A stretch of DNA of 64,000 nt from Adiantum capillus-veneris. Lineage: Eukaryota; Streptophyta; Polypodiopsida; Polypodiales; Pteridaceae. The position numbers and the translations under genes were made by a program. Under the pieces are notes generated by a model, which saw only the letters and a list, made by a program, of their open reading frames with translations, was not told where the DNA came from and did not search any database. Location: the NCBI GenBank assembly GCA_014529385.2, contig CM043967.1, forward strand, positions 1,059,001-1,123,000. The letters run 5' to 3'. Below are positions 31,501-42,749 of this stretch, piece after piece. Every line of letters begins with the position of its first letter. Position 1 is the first letter of the stretch.

Positions 31501-32956
31501 ACCTGCATCTGTAAGTGTTTAGACACTATCCCAAACCACATAGTGTCGAGGTAAGACCTACACTATTTTTATGAGCCCTATGTAGTTACCCGATGCAACC
31601 CATATTAGACTCCCTGATCAAAATCCATACTCTACTGTGTAAGCTCGAGCTTACGCGGGTGTTTGTTGAGGTAAGCATGTAGCTGACACTCAAGGTGAGG
31701 AAAAACCCTTAAGCCAAGCATGCACCGTTTATATGCATGACACTTTTCCTGTGGAACCTATAAGCCTCAGACACATGCTACTCATTCCCTAAACACATGC
31801 TACACACTTGATAGCCACATGCTACTTCTGGTAGCTCACATGACCCTCGCCATCCACTTGTGGTGCATATCCATCCAATCATTGATTTCACATCTCCTAC
31901 CATGAGCCTGTAAATGGTCACTATCCAAAGCTTGTAAATTCTATCTAATTCTAATCAATCAAGCAAGTTCATTTTTCTTTTCATTGCATTGAGTACTCTC
32001 TCTCTAATCTACTTATTTCTAATTGTTATGAATCTCCTATTATGATGAATGCCTCGTTGGTCTATCCACCATACATTGTCCTTAATTGTCATGAATTATA
32101 GAAACACTTGCACACATTAGAGCTTTTTGTGGAGATCGATAGTTCAAAGGGAACCTTGGGAAACTGTGGTCATGATCTTTCCCACCTCGCTTGCAAGCTG
32201 ATGAAGATAGATAACTATATGCGGCATTAGCTATGTTAGAGAGGTAGTGCCATCAGGCACAGTTCCAAGAGCCCCATACAAAGAGCTAGTATTTGATACA
32301 TTGCACATACAAGTTTACAATGTTACAAAACTTTTGAGGGGTGAGCCTTCAAAAAGGTGACACAAAATACTCAAGAGCCTCCAGCTAAGCCTTGAGAAAA
32401 TGGGACCATTGCATGAGCACAAAAGCACCATTGAAAGGAGTAAATAGAAAGAGGACAATACAAATCAATAAGCATGAGTCCAATACAAGTGGTTCTTGAA
32501 GCTCATACACATTCTGCAAAAAAGGGGCCGAATCTTGCTTGCCAGTCACACATATTGAGCAAACTACATAAGGAGAGGAAAGTATTTGGCAACCCATCAA
32601 TGAAACTAATGCTTCATTGTGGCAACCCATTGTGCAAGTGCCAAATCAAACATAGTAGAGAGTTGACAAAGTAGTACCATGAGACGAGAGGAGAGAATTG
32701 TGAGCTTGGTCCTATCTCCACAACCACAATCGCTGGATCCATAATGGCAGCTACTACCACGACTCAAACATGTCCCAGTATAGCTCTTGAAGATATATAG
32801 ACACACATCATTTGACATGCCGACACACAAGACACACTTGGTGTGCATATATAAGAGAGAGAGGGACCCCAGAAAATGGAATGTTGCATATAGGTAACAG
32901 CTATCCGTTATGGAAACAAAACTATGCCACCAATTTCAATAAGGTTCAAGGTACAA

Positions 32957-33044
32957 CAGCCTTTTATCACTAACACCTCTTTCAGCCAAGTGATCCTAAC
33001 CAGCCTTTTATCTCTAACACCTCTTGCAGCCAAGTGATCCTAAC
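32957..33044 (+). repeat. 44-bp tandem duplication
   Basis: Two adjacent units, 32957-33000 and 33001-33044, both starting CAGCCTTTTATC and ending AAGTGATCCTAAC, with two differences. Confidence 0.85.
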
Positions 33045-33505
33045 CAGCCCACCAAACATTCCCAGCGAGCCTCCAGTGGACAGTTCCTCTCCTTGAGGCC
33101 AATAGAGTCACACTCTTTCTCTAATCATGCATCAAAGGTTCATGGCCAACATTTACCTCTGATGCCAAAACCGAAATTTCATGCAACAAATTACCACCCA
33201 AAACAAGGTCAAGGTACAATTTCTTTCCCCATAATCTTACCAGTTAACACTCCGCACAGCCCAGAACTCCCAACCAACCCAGCACGGTCCCCCTAGACAC
33301 TTCATCTCCTTCACACCAATAGATTCATACACTTCCTGAAATCGGGCATCAAAGCTACCACTATCCTACCAATCATTCCATCCTCCTGTAGTAGGGTGGC
33401 CATTCTTCACTTTGACACAAAAACTTCTTTCTCTAGTTAAACAAGCTTTATGACAGAGAATTGAAATCATACAAATGCTTTAAAAAAACAAGGATAAAGG
33501 TTCAC

Positions 33506-33737
33506 CAGCTTCCTCTTCGTTATCACTAGTATCTGAGGAGGACGGATCAGAATAATGTTTCCTTTTGCGTCTGTGAGATTTTAAGATCTTGCTACAACTT
33601 GAATCACTATCGCTCCCTCTTTCAGAATCCTCCAAAGAAGAATTCCTTTTTAACCTTGTCTTCCTTTCTCGCTTTCTCTTTTTCCTATTTTTTTCCTTGC
33701 CATGCTTCTGAGATCTGTGGCTAGTTTCCTTCTCTAT
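33506..33737 (-). CDS. CWF19L2: candidate upstream exon of the CWF19 gene
   Basis: This minus-strand exon is bordered by a pyrimidine-rich acceptor ending TTACTTCACAG (exon from 33737) and a GTGAAC donor after 33506. It is 232 bp, 77 codons plus one base, so it ends in phase 1. The exon at 15330 begins with two bases to complete a codon, so the junction reads in frame as EEEAG-KQTIKEL. The peptide is rich in Lys/Arg and Ser/Asp (KKRKRERKTRLKR, SSSDTSDNEEE), as expected for the N-terminal region of CWF19-like proteins. There are no domain matches beyond composition, so linkage rests on splice phase, strand and composition. Confidence 0.55.
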
Positions 33738-36149
33738 CTGTGAAGTAACAGCAAGCAATGAAATAAAAATTAGATGTGCGTTACCCTAAAAGTAACTAAT
33801 GCATAGACCTTTTAAAGGACGTCATAAAATGCTTTATAACTAAGATATACACACTCCTGAAAACTAAATAACATCCTCAAGATTACACGCACGTCAGATT
33901 TGCAATCATATGCCAACTGCAGAAAACTAAATAACATTCTCAAAAATATTGCCTTTATCAGGTTATCTGTATAGACAGATCACGAAAAGGAATTTGACAA
34001 CAGCAAGTAAAGAGGAGATGTCTAGTACACTCAAAACTGAAGTTTTTCACAAAAAATTCTAGGATAATGAAGAACCCATCTCGCTGGGAGTATCAAGTTA
34101 CAACCAAGAAGCATGTTTTAGAGAATTAAGATTGTAAAGCATAAGTGAAAAAAGCATTGTTCAACACATTGTCATTACGTATTTCAATTTTCCAGTCACT
34201 TTATAACTAAAGGTGTATTTTGACAAGGATTAAGACTTTGTATCAAATAGGCGGGCAAGCATTTGTTATGTGCTAGCATGCACTGGTACTAGTTAGCATT
34301 TGGAAACAAAAGAATCCTCAAAGCAAAAACATCACATCAATTCAGTGCTATGACAGCATACTCTAACCATCTCTGTAGTGCATAGAATGCCGAACACAAA
34401 TTTCAAGCTGCAACACTTGTACAGATGCTAGAATGCATGAAATAGACGGTAAATGCAATCAATGGACGACTTATGATTTCATGTAGCGGTCATGAAATCC
34501 TGTCAAAATTCTTATTTTGATGTAGTACCCGCAATGCAATGTATAAAAGGTAATACAACCCCAATGCACTTTGTCACAAAGTGATGATGCGTCATGACAG
34601 ACCAACCAGCACCGAGCCAGAATCAAACCAGAAGATCCAAATAACAATGCAGATGCTCGCGAATTGCGCCATGAATCACAAGATTGTGCGGCCAAATGCT
34701 GACATGCCCCTACAGCAATGCTCATGCGGCAGTTTATAGATTTGCCGACGTGGCTGATTTGACACTTGAGATGCTTTTTGGGTGACAGTTTATTGAGAGC
34801 AGATAAATTCAGATGCTTTTGTGCATTAACTAAAAGATCTATATAAAAATAACTTGTGATTTTTAAGTGGTTTTTGGGACCAAGTGCCAAGGTACCATTG
34901 ATCTCAAATTGTGACTCTATCGTTGATTAAAAGAGTGTGTGTGTGCACTCGGAACACATGTAACTTTGACACTTTATCAATAAATAAAGGAAATACCGCC
35001 AAGGGCGCCTAGTTGAGGGGCCAATGTTTTTGAGAGTGCAACTTCGCCACTTTGTCCTCTTATCTAATTATATTTCAAGTTCAAGTCCTGATTTTCATTC
35101 CAAGTCAATATCGTTGCAGTGTTTTGACTGCCTTGTCAAGTGACGTGCCGGTTTCACTCTTAAAGAGTTCCGAGTTGTGATAACATTGCTTTAATTCGAT
35201 CCTAGGTGATTAAATATGTGATTAAGGTTACTATCCCTTGAGTGCCCATACATTGTCGACCAAAAACCCTAGGAGTAAAAAATATATTGTAATGTGTGAA
35301 CTTACTTAATGCTTATGCACTCAAGCTCTCAAGCAAGAGTGTAGCTATGGAGTCCTTGAGCTTCTTCATGCTCATGTGATAAGTCACCCAATGGAAGCAA
35401 TGCTTATTTTCTCTAATGCTTTCCTGGATCACCAATGGTAGCATATGTTTGTTGCTTACATGGGTATGTGTACTTGCATGATTGTGTTTAAGGATATACC
35501 TAGATAATCCAGGATAAGCCAAGATTCACCCTTAAAGGAGAGTGCAAGGTATCGACCCATGGTAGTCACACACAAGATAATATAACCATCAGCTCCATTG
35601 ACTAAATACCACGACATCCCCACTAACGTCGTCAATGCCAAATAGTGGATGTAGAACAAGGTAGCTAGTTTGCTGCTTTGCATGCGAAACCACTCCATCT
35701 CCAAGTGCATGTATGTGTATGTAGAGTAGATTAGCAGTGTGTGCAAGTTTCCATGCATGCTTCACTAGCCTACTCCATCTAGAGAATGCATGCATTGCTA
35801 TGTGTGTGTGGTTGAGAGAGTTGAATTGAGAACGAAGAGTGGTGCCTTTCAATGGTTGCACTTCTCTATTGCCTCATAGAGTACTCTTTCAATTTCGATA
35901 TATTGAACTCTCTCACCTTGTGCGGGATGGCTCCGTGCTTCAGCCAAGTCGATACAGCTCTTAGATTGACAATTTGAGGTGTGAGTGTTGATTTGCGGCA
36001 TCCACTTGCTATGACAATCACCGCACACCATCTCTCCCACAATCTATGTACCAAAATAAGAACCTCAAACTCATCTCTAAACAGTTCTCTTGTTACACCC
36101 CCTTATCATAAAGCAATATTTGTAAAATATCCTTGAAAGACAAACTATT
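33738..36149. other. stretch without a recognised gene
   Basis: Nothing with a conserved motif is seen on either strand. The minus frame at 34471-34890 (139 codons) is long but has no family resemblance and unlikely composition. The missing 5' exon of the CWF19 gene should lie in this direction on the minus strand, but I could not place it. Confidence 0.4.
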
Positions 36150-36365
36150 TGTCACAAACTGTTGACGTGTCAAGCCACTAAAGGTCCGACTCGATTAGGG
36201 CTCCCCGAGCCAACCTACAGATCTCCGCTGAGGCTACCCCTAACCAACCTGCATATCCCGGCCGAGGGGCCAAAACCCTAGCATCATCAGAAGAGCGGTT
36301 CCTCGCCGAGTGGCCTAATGATTAAAAAGTCTTCCCGACTTATGGCACCCCGTCGCCGATGGGGC
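36150..36365 (+). repeat. LTR-B fragment, opposite to E2
   Basis: It starts TGTCACAAACTGTTGACGTG on the + strand, the reverse complement of the end of the LTRs at 45762 and 46898. It continues with GAGGGGCCAAAACCCTAG, matching the inverted TAGGGTTTAGGCCCCTCG words in those LTRs. It abuts the 3' untranslated part of E2 at 36366 and replaces the E2 3' LTR. Confidence 0.55.
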
Positions 36366-36681
36366 CTGATTGACTAATCCCTATTGCAATCATGTCTATC
36401 GAGATCATTCAGACCAAAATGCTACAATCATTTCGTCTATCAGTTCCTGCACTTAAACAAGTCAAGAACAAATCAGTATCATACCATTTCATAAAGTCAT
36501 TACAGCAGAATAATGTCAGCTCTCAGTATCCCTGAAGCTCAAAGAGACATCAGTGACTCTAGTATCGAAAATCAAGGCATCTGTTAACAAAGGAGCGGAG
36601 TAACTCCCCTCTTGTAAGTTGTGCATACCCACTGCACCAGATTTCCGGCCAAGCTGAATTCGGGGTTCCAATTGGAATAGA

Positions 36682-37380
36682 CTATGCTAAACCAAAAGGT
36701 TCAAGGTAAAGTTTCACAATCTGAGGAGTATCTGCTAGGTCCTCCTCCTCCATCCTTTTCGCATCCAATGCAAGATAGTTCTTGAATTTAACCAAGAACC
36801 GCCTTATCACTTTACCCTTAATCTTTCTCTCTTTATGTACCAATATCTGTTCTGGAACAAGGATCTCCTCATTTTCTTCCACTTCGGGTTGCTGATCAGG
36901 CTCCCCGTCTTCGGCCACATTGCTTTTAAAAGGCCTCAGGAGACTCACATACAAAGCATTGTGAATCCTCCAAGTTTCGGGCAGCCTCAATCGGAAGGAG
37001 ACATCATTTATCTTTTCTGAGATAGGGAAAGGTTTGTAGTATCGCATACTAAGCTTTGGAAAAAGCCTCTCCTTTCCCTTTTTCTTTCTCAGGCGTGCCT
37101 TCTCAAAACGAAAGAGCACCCAATCATTCTCCTTCAATTTCAAATCGCGACAATGGTGATCTGTTGCCTTTTTCTGTCTTTCTTGAGATTTCTGCAAAGC
37201 CTCGTGGACCTTGGCAAAAGCAATGTCCAAGTCACGCGTGTACTCATCGGCTTCAAAAATCTTATCTTTCGTGCTTAGGAAGGGTGCAACCTTCGTAGCA
37301 CCTTCAATAATCTCAAATGGCGCCTTCCCCGTCGAAGAGTGTATCGTGTTATTGTAGGCACATTCCACCAAAGGTAAATA
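36682..37380 (-). pseudogene. E2 integrase C-terminus and chromodomain
   Basis: The 229-codon frame holds CAYNNTIHSSTGKAPFEI (end of integrase core), an integrase C-terminal segment ([52 protein letters not shown]) and a chromodomain near 36715-36860 (ILVPEQILVHKERKIKGK, FLVKFKNYLALDAKRMEEED). Chromodomains guide chromovirus integration to marked chromatin. The Trp expected at FKNYxxxxATWE reads Arg-Met here. It ends EPFGLA and stop. Confidence 0.9.
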
Positions 37381-37427
37381 CTTTTCCCATTGAGTCTTCT
37401 AATCCGAGATGTAAGACTTCAATAAAT

Positions 37428-38110
37428 CTAGTACCACTGAATTGGCAATCTCAGATTTCTCGTCAGTCTGCGGTGGAAAGATGACGAGAACTGCAACCGC
37501 GTGCCAATGTTCTCCCAAATTGCCTTCCACAACAAACTTGTAAATATGGGGTCCCTGTCGGAGACAATCGTCTTGGGCATGCCATGTAATCTGAAAATCT
37601 GGGCCACAAACAGTCTCGCTAAGTGATCCGGCTTGACTGTTTTCTTCACTGGAATGAAATGAGCCTGCTTGCTAAATCTGTCAATAACAGTCCAGATACC
37701 ATCGTGACCACTCTGTGTTCTCGGGAGATCAAAAATGAAATCCATTGCAATACCTTCCCAGGGGCAGGTGGGTATGGGCAAAGGCTGTAACAATCCATGT
37801 GCTTTATGTCTGTCAAACTTGACCTTTTGGCATACCAAGCAACTGCACACAAACTCGTCCACATCCTTCTTGAGTGTCGGCCAAAAGAAGTATCTCTCTA
37901 CCCCTCTCAAGGTGGTAACAATGCCGCGGTGACCTGTAAAAGGTGGACACTGGCATTCGGTCATAACCTTTTCCCTCAACGGCTGTGTAACACACAACAT
38001 GGTTTTCCTCATCAAGTAGCCATCCCGAATGGAATATCCCGCTACTATCTCCCCATCCCCTATCCGTGTAAAAATATTTGCAAAATCTGTATGTGGCATA
38101 CTGATCGACC
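37428..38110 (-). pseudogene. E2 integrase zinc module and core
   Basis: 223-codon frame: H2C2 module (PPFTGHRGIVTTLRGVERYF, then CSCLVCQKVKFDRHK), core with GIAMDFIFDLPRTQ, TVIDRFSKQAHFIPV, TIVSDRDPIF and FSSSFH. Here the frame shifts, so that the HPQTDG/E part lies in another frame. The first His of the zinc module reads Gln. The two Asp of the DDE triad are kept. Confidence 0.88.
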
Positions 38111-38583
38111 ATATCCTCGAAGCTCCTACGATGTATCACGGAAATAGCCAGAACCAACGGCTTCCGAGACAAAGCATCCACCACCAAATTCTTTTGTTCC
38201 TGCACATGGACAATCTGGAAGTCAAAATGTGACAAGATGTTCGCCCACCGCATCTGCTTTTCCGATAGATGCTTCTGTGACAAGAAGTAGCGTAAACTCT
38301 GATGGTCTTTAAAGACACTAAAATCCGCTCCGAGTAGGTAGTGCCACCACTGAATAAGAGCATGGATAACCACCAAAAGCTCTTTCTCATAAATCTGTAC
38401 TGTCAATTCCAGCCTTGAGAACAATCGGCTCTCGTAAGCAATGACATGGCCTTCTTGCATTAAGACCATACCTAGACTACGACCACAAGCATCACAATAT
38501 ACTTCAAATGACTTATGCAAGTCCGGCAAAGTCAAAACTGGCCATGTAGTCAATTTCTCTTTCAATGTCTGAAAGGCAGTCAC
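37960..38583 (-). pseudogene. E2 RNase H
   Basis: The frame 37813-38583 starts with FQTLKEKLTTWPVLTLPDL and SFEVYCDACGRSLGMVLMQE, then YEKELLVVIHALIQWWHYLL, FSVFKDHQSLRYFLSQ, and NLVVDALSRK. It is the RT-linked RNase H of a Ty3 element. It is open to the integrase linker, where it overlaps another frame. Confidence 0.85.
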
Positions 38584-38599
38584 CTCTGTGGGTCCCCAT

Positions 38600-39600
38600 G
38601 AGAAAGGGACTTCTTTCTATGTCAAAATATGCAGAGGGGAAGCAACCTCTTCAAACTTTCTAATGAACCGCCTGTAGTACAAACACAAGCCCAAGAAACT
38701 TCTAACTTCGTGGACATTCTTCAAATTGGGCCAATCACGGATAGTCTCTATCTTGGCCGGGTCTGTCTGCACCCCTGCTACAGACACAGTGTGTCCCAAA
38801 AAGTGTATCTCTGGTAGAAAAATTCACTTTTCTTCGCATTAATCACCAACTTGTAATCTCATAATGCCTGAAAGACCTGAAGCAGATGTTCTCTATGTTC
38901 TGCCTCACCCTTGAAGAAAACAATGATATAGTCAAAGAAAGTGCCAACAAATAGTTTGTACTCTTAAAAAATCATGTCCATCATCCGGTTAAATGTCGCA
39001 AGAGCATTGGTTAAGCCAAAAGGCATCACCAAAAACTCAAATAACCCAAAAGTCGTTTGAAAGGCTGTCTTGTAGACGTCTCCCGGCGCGATTCGGATCT
39101 GATGATATCCACTCTTCAAATCGATCCTGCTAAAGCACGAGGATCCTGTAGTCGGTCAAGTATATCATCGATCCTAGAAATCGGAAATCTGTTCTTGATG
39201 GTTATTTTGTTGAGAGCTCTATAATTGATGCACATTCTCCAAGATCCGTCTTTCTTCAAAACCAACAACACTGGAGAGCAATATGGTGAAGTACTAGGCT
39301 GGACAAGACCCGTTTCCAACAGGTCTTTCACTTGGTTCATAATTTCTTCGTTCTGGGTTCGGCTCACATGGTAAGGTGGTCGGTTCGGTGGTGTGCTTCC
39401 AGGTATCAGATCAATGGTATGATCCTCAGGACGAGCGGGTGGTAACTCGCTTGGCAAGCCCTCTGAAAAGAAATCGGCATGAGTGTGGAGAAAATCCTGG
39501 CATTCTTTATCAAGTTCAAACATATTTTCCATATTCTCATCATTCATCTCTCTATAAGATCGAGTAAACAAACAGACTGGATTTCATTAATTTTGAAATG
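38600..39600 (-). pseudogene. E2 reverse transcriptase
   Basis: Pieces lie in several frames. 39116-39571 reads [59 protein letters not shown]. Further 3' come the active site, which reads FFDY (38925-38940) instead of the FFDD seen in E3, and 38617-38799 with VRSFLGLCLYYRRFIRKFEE. The changed second Asp would abolish polymerase activity. Confidence 0.85.
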
Positions 39601-39904
39601 GCCGAAGCCGATACAATAGGGACAGACTCGCCCTTAATTTTTACATCAAGTACAATGGTTCTACCCTTCTCTGTGGTCAAAGTCGCTTTTCTCGCCCGAT
39701 AGTCCACCACGGCATTGTTCTTGTGGTACCAAGGAATTCCCAAGAGGACATCACAACCTTCCAAAGGCATTATATAGCAGTCCTCATGCCCCAAATACCC
39801 CTAACAATGCAACCGAAGTTTGCCAATGACAGGTGTAATGGCTACGTCCCTGCCAGGTGCCACTAGAACTGCCTCTGCTAGTGGTCCCATCCGATCGGGT
39901 GTGA
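39552..39904 (-). pseudogene. E2 protease (C-terminal half)
   Basis: Minus-strand LGHEDCYIMPLEGCDVLLGI and PWYHKNNAVVDYRARKATL form the second half of a chromovirus retropepsin. The DTG/DSG half is not next to it: at 39905 the sequence jumps to gag on the opposite strand. Confidence 0.75.
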
Positions 39905-40814
39905 TAAAAGCAAGAAAGTCTGAGAATTCAAAGAAGGTGGACAGTCAGTTAAATTTAACACGTTTTCTGGTTTTCGAGATGCTTCGAAGGCTTTGGCCTT
40001 CATACAGCAATTTGGCATAGCTTTCTCTGGAGGGCGTTATTCAGAGCACTCCAAGATTCGGAGGGCTACTTCCTACTTCAGGGGAAATGTTCAAACTTGA
40101 TGGTCCACGCTTCTATTGAACCGGAAAGCGCCAGTTAAATGGCTGAAATTTAAAAGGCTTTTTATTTCTTCTTGGTTGACTCGAGAGTACGAACGCGACA
40201 CATGAATTGCTTGGAACCATCTTCGGATGACCAAGAAGGATACTTTGGACGCATATTGCGAGAGATTCTGGAGCTCTTTTCTACCAACCTCTTCATTTAA
40301 GAAGATCTCGTTCAAGGAGCAGATTGAGTGGTTTACCTTGGGTCTTCCTACAGAGATCCGAGATCACTACTTAGAGCAAAAGTCAAATTCCAGTTAGGAA
40401 TTGATGAGTCATGCGAAACGGGGTTTTGCCATTCACTCAGGCAGTTTGACCTACCCCACAGATGAAATCATGACACAAAGTAATGAACAGACTTCGAACA
40501 ATGAAAGTAGAAAGAAGAAGAGTAACCCAGAAAAGAAAGAAAAGGATGCACGACCCAAGCTTACTCTTTCACAGAGAGCTCTTTACATCAAAGAGGGGAA
40601 GTGCTTTGGATGCGGGGAAACTGGGCATATCTTCACGAAGTGCCCTAAAAAGGCACCGAAAGAACAGAAAGACAAGGATGAAGACAGGCCTGAAGGTTCG
40701 AGAGTAGTTGAGGAACGTGGACGAAAAGGCAAGATGAAAGCAGGACTATTTCCAAATTGCATGGGGACTGACCCAAGCACGATTGATGAGAGTACAGAAC
40801 TTTGCCGAGCTTGA
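39905..40814 (+). pseudogene. E2 gag middle and zinc knuckle, inverted
   Basis: On the + strand, broken frames encode VxEFKEGGQS, the capsid part (FSGFRDASKALAFIQQFGIA) and, in 40401-40814, CFGCGETGHIFTKCP, a CX2CX4HX4C zinc knuckle. The same capsid start is on the minus strand in E3 (62168-62449). The strand is opposite to the rest of E2, so the block is inverted. A CGA to TGA change adds a stop at about 39917. Confidence 0.85.
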
Positions 40815-41288
40815 ACATGAGTTAGTGCTTTAATAAAAGGTTGTGTGTCATTCACAAAATAGTTCTCTAAGAGAAACAGTTTCGTGATCCTAAAATCTAA
40901 TTTAACATAATATGGCGGAAGGGGGAGCCCTTTACAGGTGTCAAAATCTGCGACATGAAGGCTAAACTCCAAAACTAAGAGAAGCCTCTGTGCACGCGAT
41001 AAAAAGGGAGAGAGAAAAAGAGAGAGAGAGAGAGAGACCGTCTAAGGTGACTGGCCGTACTAGTAGCATTAATTTTGATGAGGCAATTTTTACTCTGAAA
41101 GGGTGCTTGTGGGGAGATTGAAAGATTTAATGTGTTATGAGTAATGTTACAAAAGGGAAAAGCAGTTGTAGGTGGTCGTAAAGCGAGAGGGCACAAGAGG
41201 GGCAGACGTTTCCATGGGGGCCTTATTCTTGCATGGATAGATAATCGTGGAGGCGGTCGCAGATGATGAGGTCGTAGAGGGTGACTGG

Positions 41289-41354
<66 letters not shown>

Positions 41355-41450
41355 AACTAACAAAAGAGCACCTTTCGTTCTGGGATGCTGAAGGAAAGCA
41401 GTCCAAAAACCACAACACCAAAACATAGTAGAATTGTCCGAAACTGGGCT
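40815..41450. other. inverted non-coding block of E2 with (GA)n
   Basis: No gene; contains (GA)n at 41292-41353. ORFs here on the minus strand are Ser/Leu readings of the microsatellite. Confidence 0.6.
41292..41353. repeat. (GA)n microsatellite
   Basis: About 62 bp of GA dinucleotide inside the inverted block of E2. Confidence 0.95.
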
Positions 41451-42110
41451 AGATTTAGACTTCTTTGCCTTTTTCTTGCCCTTTTGCTTTTTGCTTTGCT
41501 TTTTGCCTTTTCTGTCTTCTTCGCTCGAATCGGAAGAGCTAGAAGAACTTGAAGAAGAAGAAGAAGAAGAAGAACTAGGTGATCCTTCAAACCGCACACG
41601 CTTCTTCTGGTTTTTGGTCGAGGCAAAAGTAGACTGACGACCCAAATAACCCGGGAAGTCACTTCCTTTCTTTTGCTTTTTGTCGTGCTTTTCTGCTTTG
41701 TTCTACGTGTCAAAAAGCTGAAAAATCCGTGCATCAACCACCTCTTCTAATTCCTGCTCAATAAACATCCTTGGGGTAGGAGGTTTCTTAAGTACTGGTT
41801 TGGGGGGTGGTTTTGTGGTCTGCTGCCACTGTGCATACACCTGGTCGAAGGAGGTCTGAGTCATAGATTTTGCAAATTTCGGGTCCTTTGCAAAATTTAG
41901 CATCATCTTTCGTGCGTCGTCAATCAGTCATCGACACTCCATCTCTTCAAGCTCCGCCGTAGTAGTCCAAGGTGGGCCGTACTTCTCGCGTGAATCTTCT
42001 TCGTGATCTCCTCCTGCATCTCCAAATGCAGAGGGAGTCGATTGGTCTTTGTCTGAAGCCATAAGTGCCGCGTAAAAAGGATAGGATTTCCCGGTAGAAG
42101 AGAAACCGGC
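41451..42110 (-). pseudogene. E2 gag N-terminus
   Basis: Minus-strand pieces include MMLNFAKDPKFAKSMTQTSF, EQELEEVVDARIFQLFDT, and a Ser-rich, Lys-rich stretch (KKRVRFEGSP, SEEDRKGKKQSKKQKGKKK). They line up with the better kept E3 gag (62450-63120). The frame is broken at about 41700 and 41920. It stops at KSKSSPV where the inverted block begins. Confidence 0.8.
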
Positions 42111-42126
42111 CGCGCTCTAATACCAC

Positions 42127-42743
42127 TGTAACAAACTTGGACACTCCAAGTCAAGAATCTACCGTGACACCACAAGAAAACACTTCAAACAGTTCACAAT
42201 TGATTCGACAACGGCCGGCGGAGTTCCGTGCCTAGAGATGTTGACCCCAAAGACTGGCGCCCCTTTCGATATTTCTTTTTGTATTAATCTGCAACTCAAA
42301 GTACAAGCGAGTGAGAGGCTCTCACTCTCAGAGTCTACGTCTAGATGCTCTGAGAAGTGGGAAGCCTGCCCACTTATTTAAAGGTTACAAGGGATGGCCA
42401 AAAGCAGAGCCCCAAAAGCTGTCCCAAAAGCTGGACATAAAAAGCTTACAAGAAATAAATCAAGTTCTCTAACAAGCTAGCTTAATAAAATTAAAGCAAG
42501 CTTGCGTGCTTTTTCCCCAGTATTGCATAGCCAAAACAGGTCCAAAAGCTGCCATAGAAATTCCGTACGATCAGCCTGAAAATCCGCCGCAAATCACGGG
42601 GGTCCGTACATGCCACGTCAGCACGGCGCCGCATTTTCCGAGTCTACGGTGCCACGTCAACAGTTCAGCAGGGTTCCCAATTCGGCCAGCCAAGGGAGGA
42701 TATCTGTGTGTGTACAAGGTAGCCACGTCACCAGTTTGTGACA
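42127..42743 (-). repeat. 5' LTR of E2
   Basis: On the minus strand TGTCACAAACTGGTGACGTG to TTTGTTACA, 617 bp, followed by TGGTATTAGAGCGCG, an iMet-type primer-binding site with one change. It is close to the E3 LTRs (63152-63760 and 49541-51827) over both ends; the middle third is variable. Confidence 0.88.
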
Positions 42744-42749
42744 CTCCAC

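Larger units (their letters stand above)
15331..33505 (-). other. candidate 18.2-kb intron of the CWF19 gene
   Basis: If the exon at 33506-33737 belongs to the gene, this is a single phase-1 intron of 18,175 bp, donor GTGAAC and acceptor CCTGAAGAG. Listed from the gene's 5' side, it holds 44-bp and 64-bp tandem duplications, a copia relic (31.2 kb), a long inverted repeat (29.46-30.09 kb), a Ty3 integrase fragment, a small LTR with primer-binding site, the complete Tat element (16198-27942) and repeat R copy c. No host exon was recognised inside it. Confidence 0.5.
36366..42743 (-). mobile_element. E2: chromodomain Ty3/gypsy element with inverted gag segment
   Basis: On the minus strand: 5' LTR (42127-42743), primer-binding site, gag N-terminus (41450-42110), an inverted block (about 39905-41450) that carries the gag middle and zinc knuckle on the + strand, then protease, RT, RNase H, integrase and chromodomain to 36682, and 3' untranslated DNA to 36366. 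The 3' LTR is lost. E3 is a member of the same family and shows the uninverted order. Many stops and frameshifts are present. Confidence 0.88.

Noticed and set aside
34471-34890. 139-codon minus-strand ORF, considered as the missing CWF19 first exon
   Set aside because: It has no resemblance to CWF19 N-termini, and its composition is unlike the basic/acidic pattern expected; no splice sites in the right phase were evident.
40975-41421. Ser/Leu-rich ORFs across the GA microsatellite (also at 2920-3145 and 44719-45283)
   Set aside because: The frames are open only because dinucleotide repeats have no stops.
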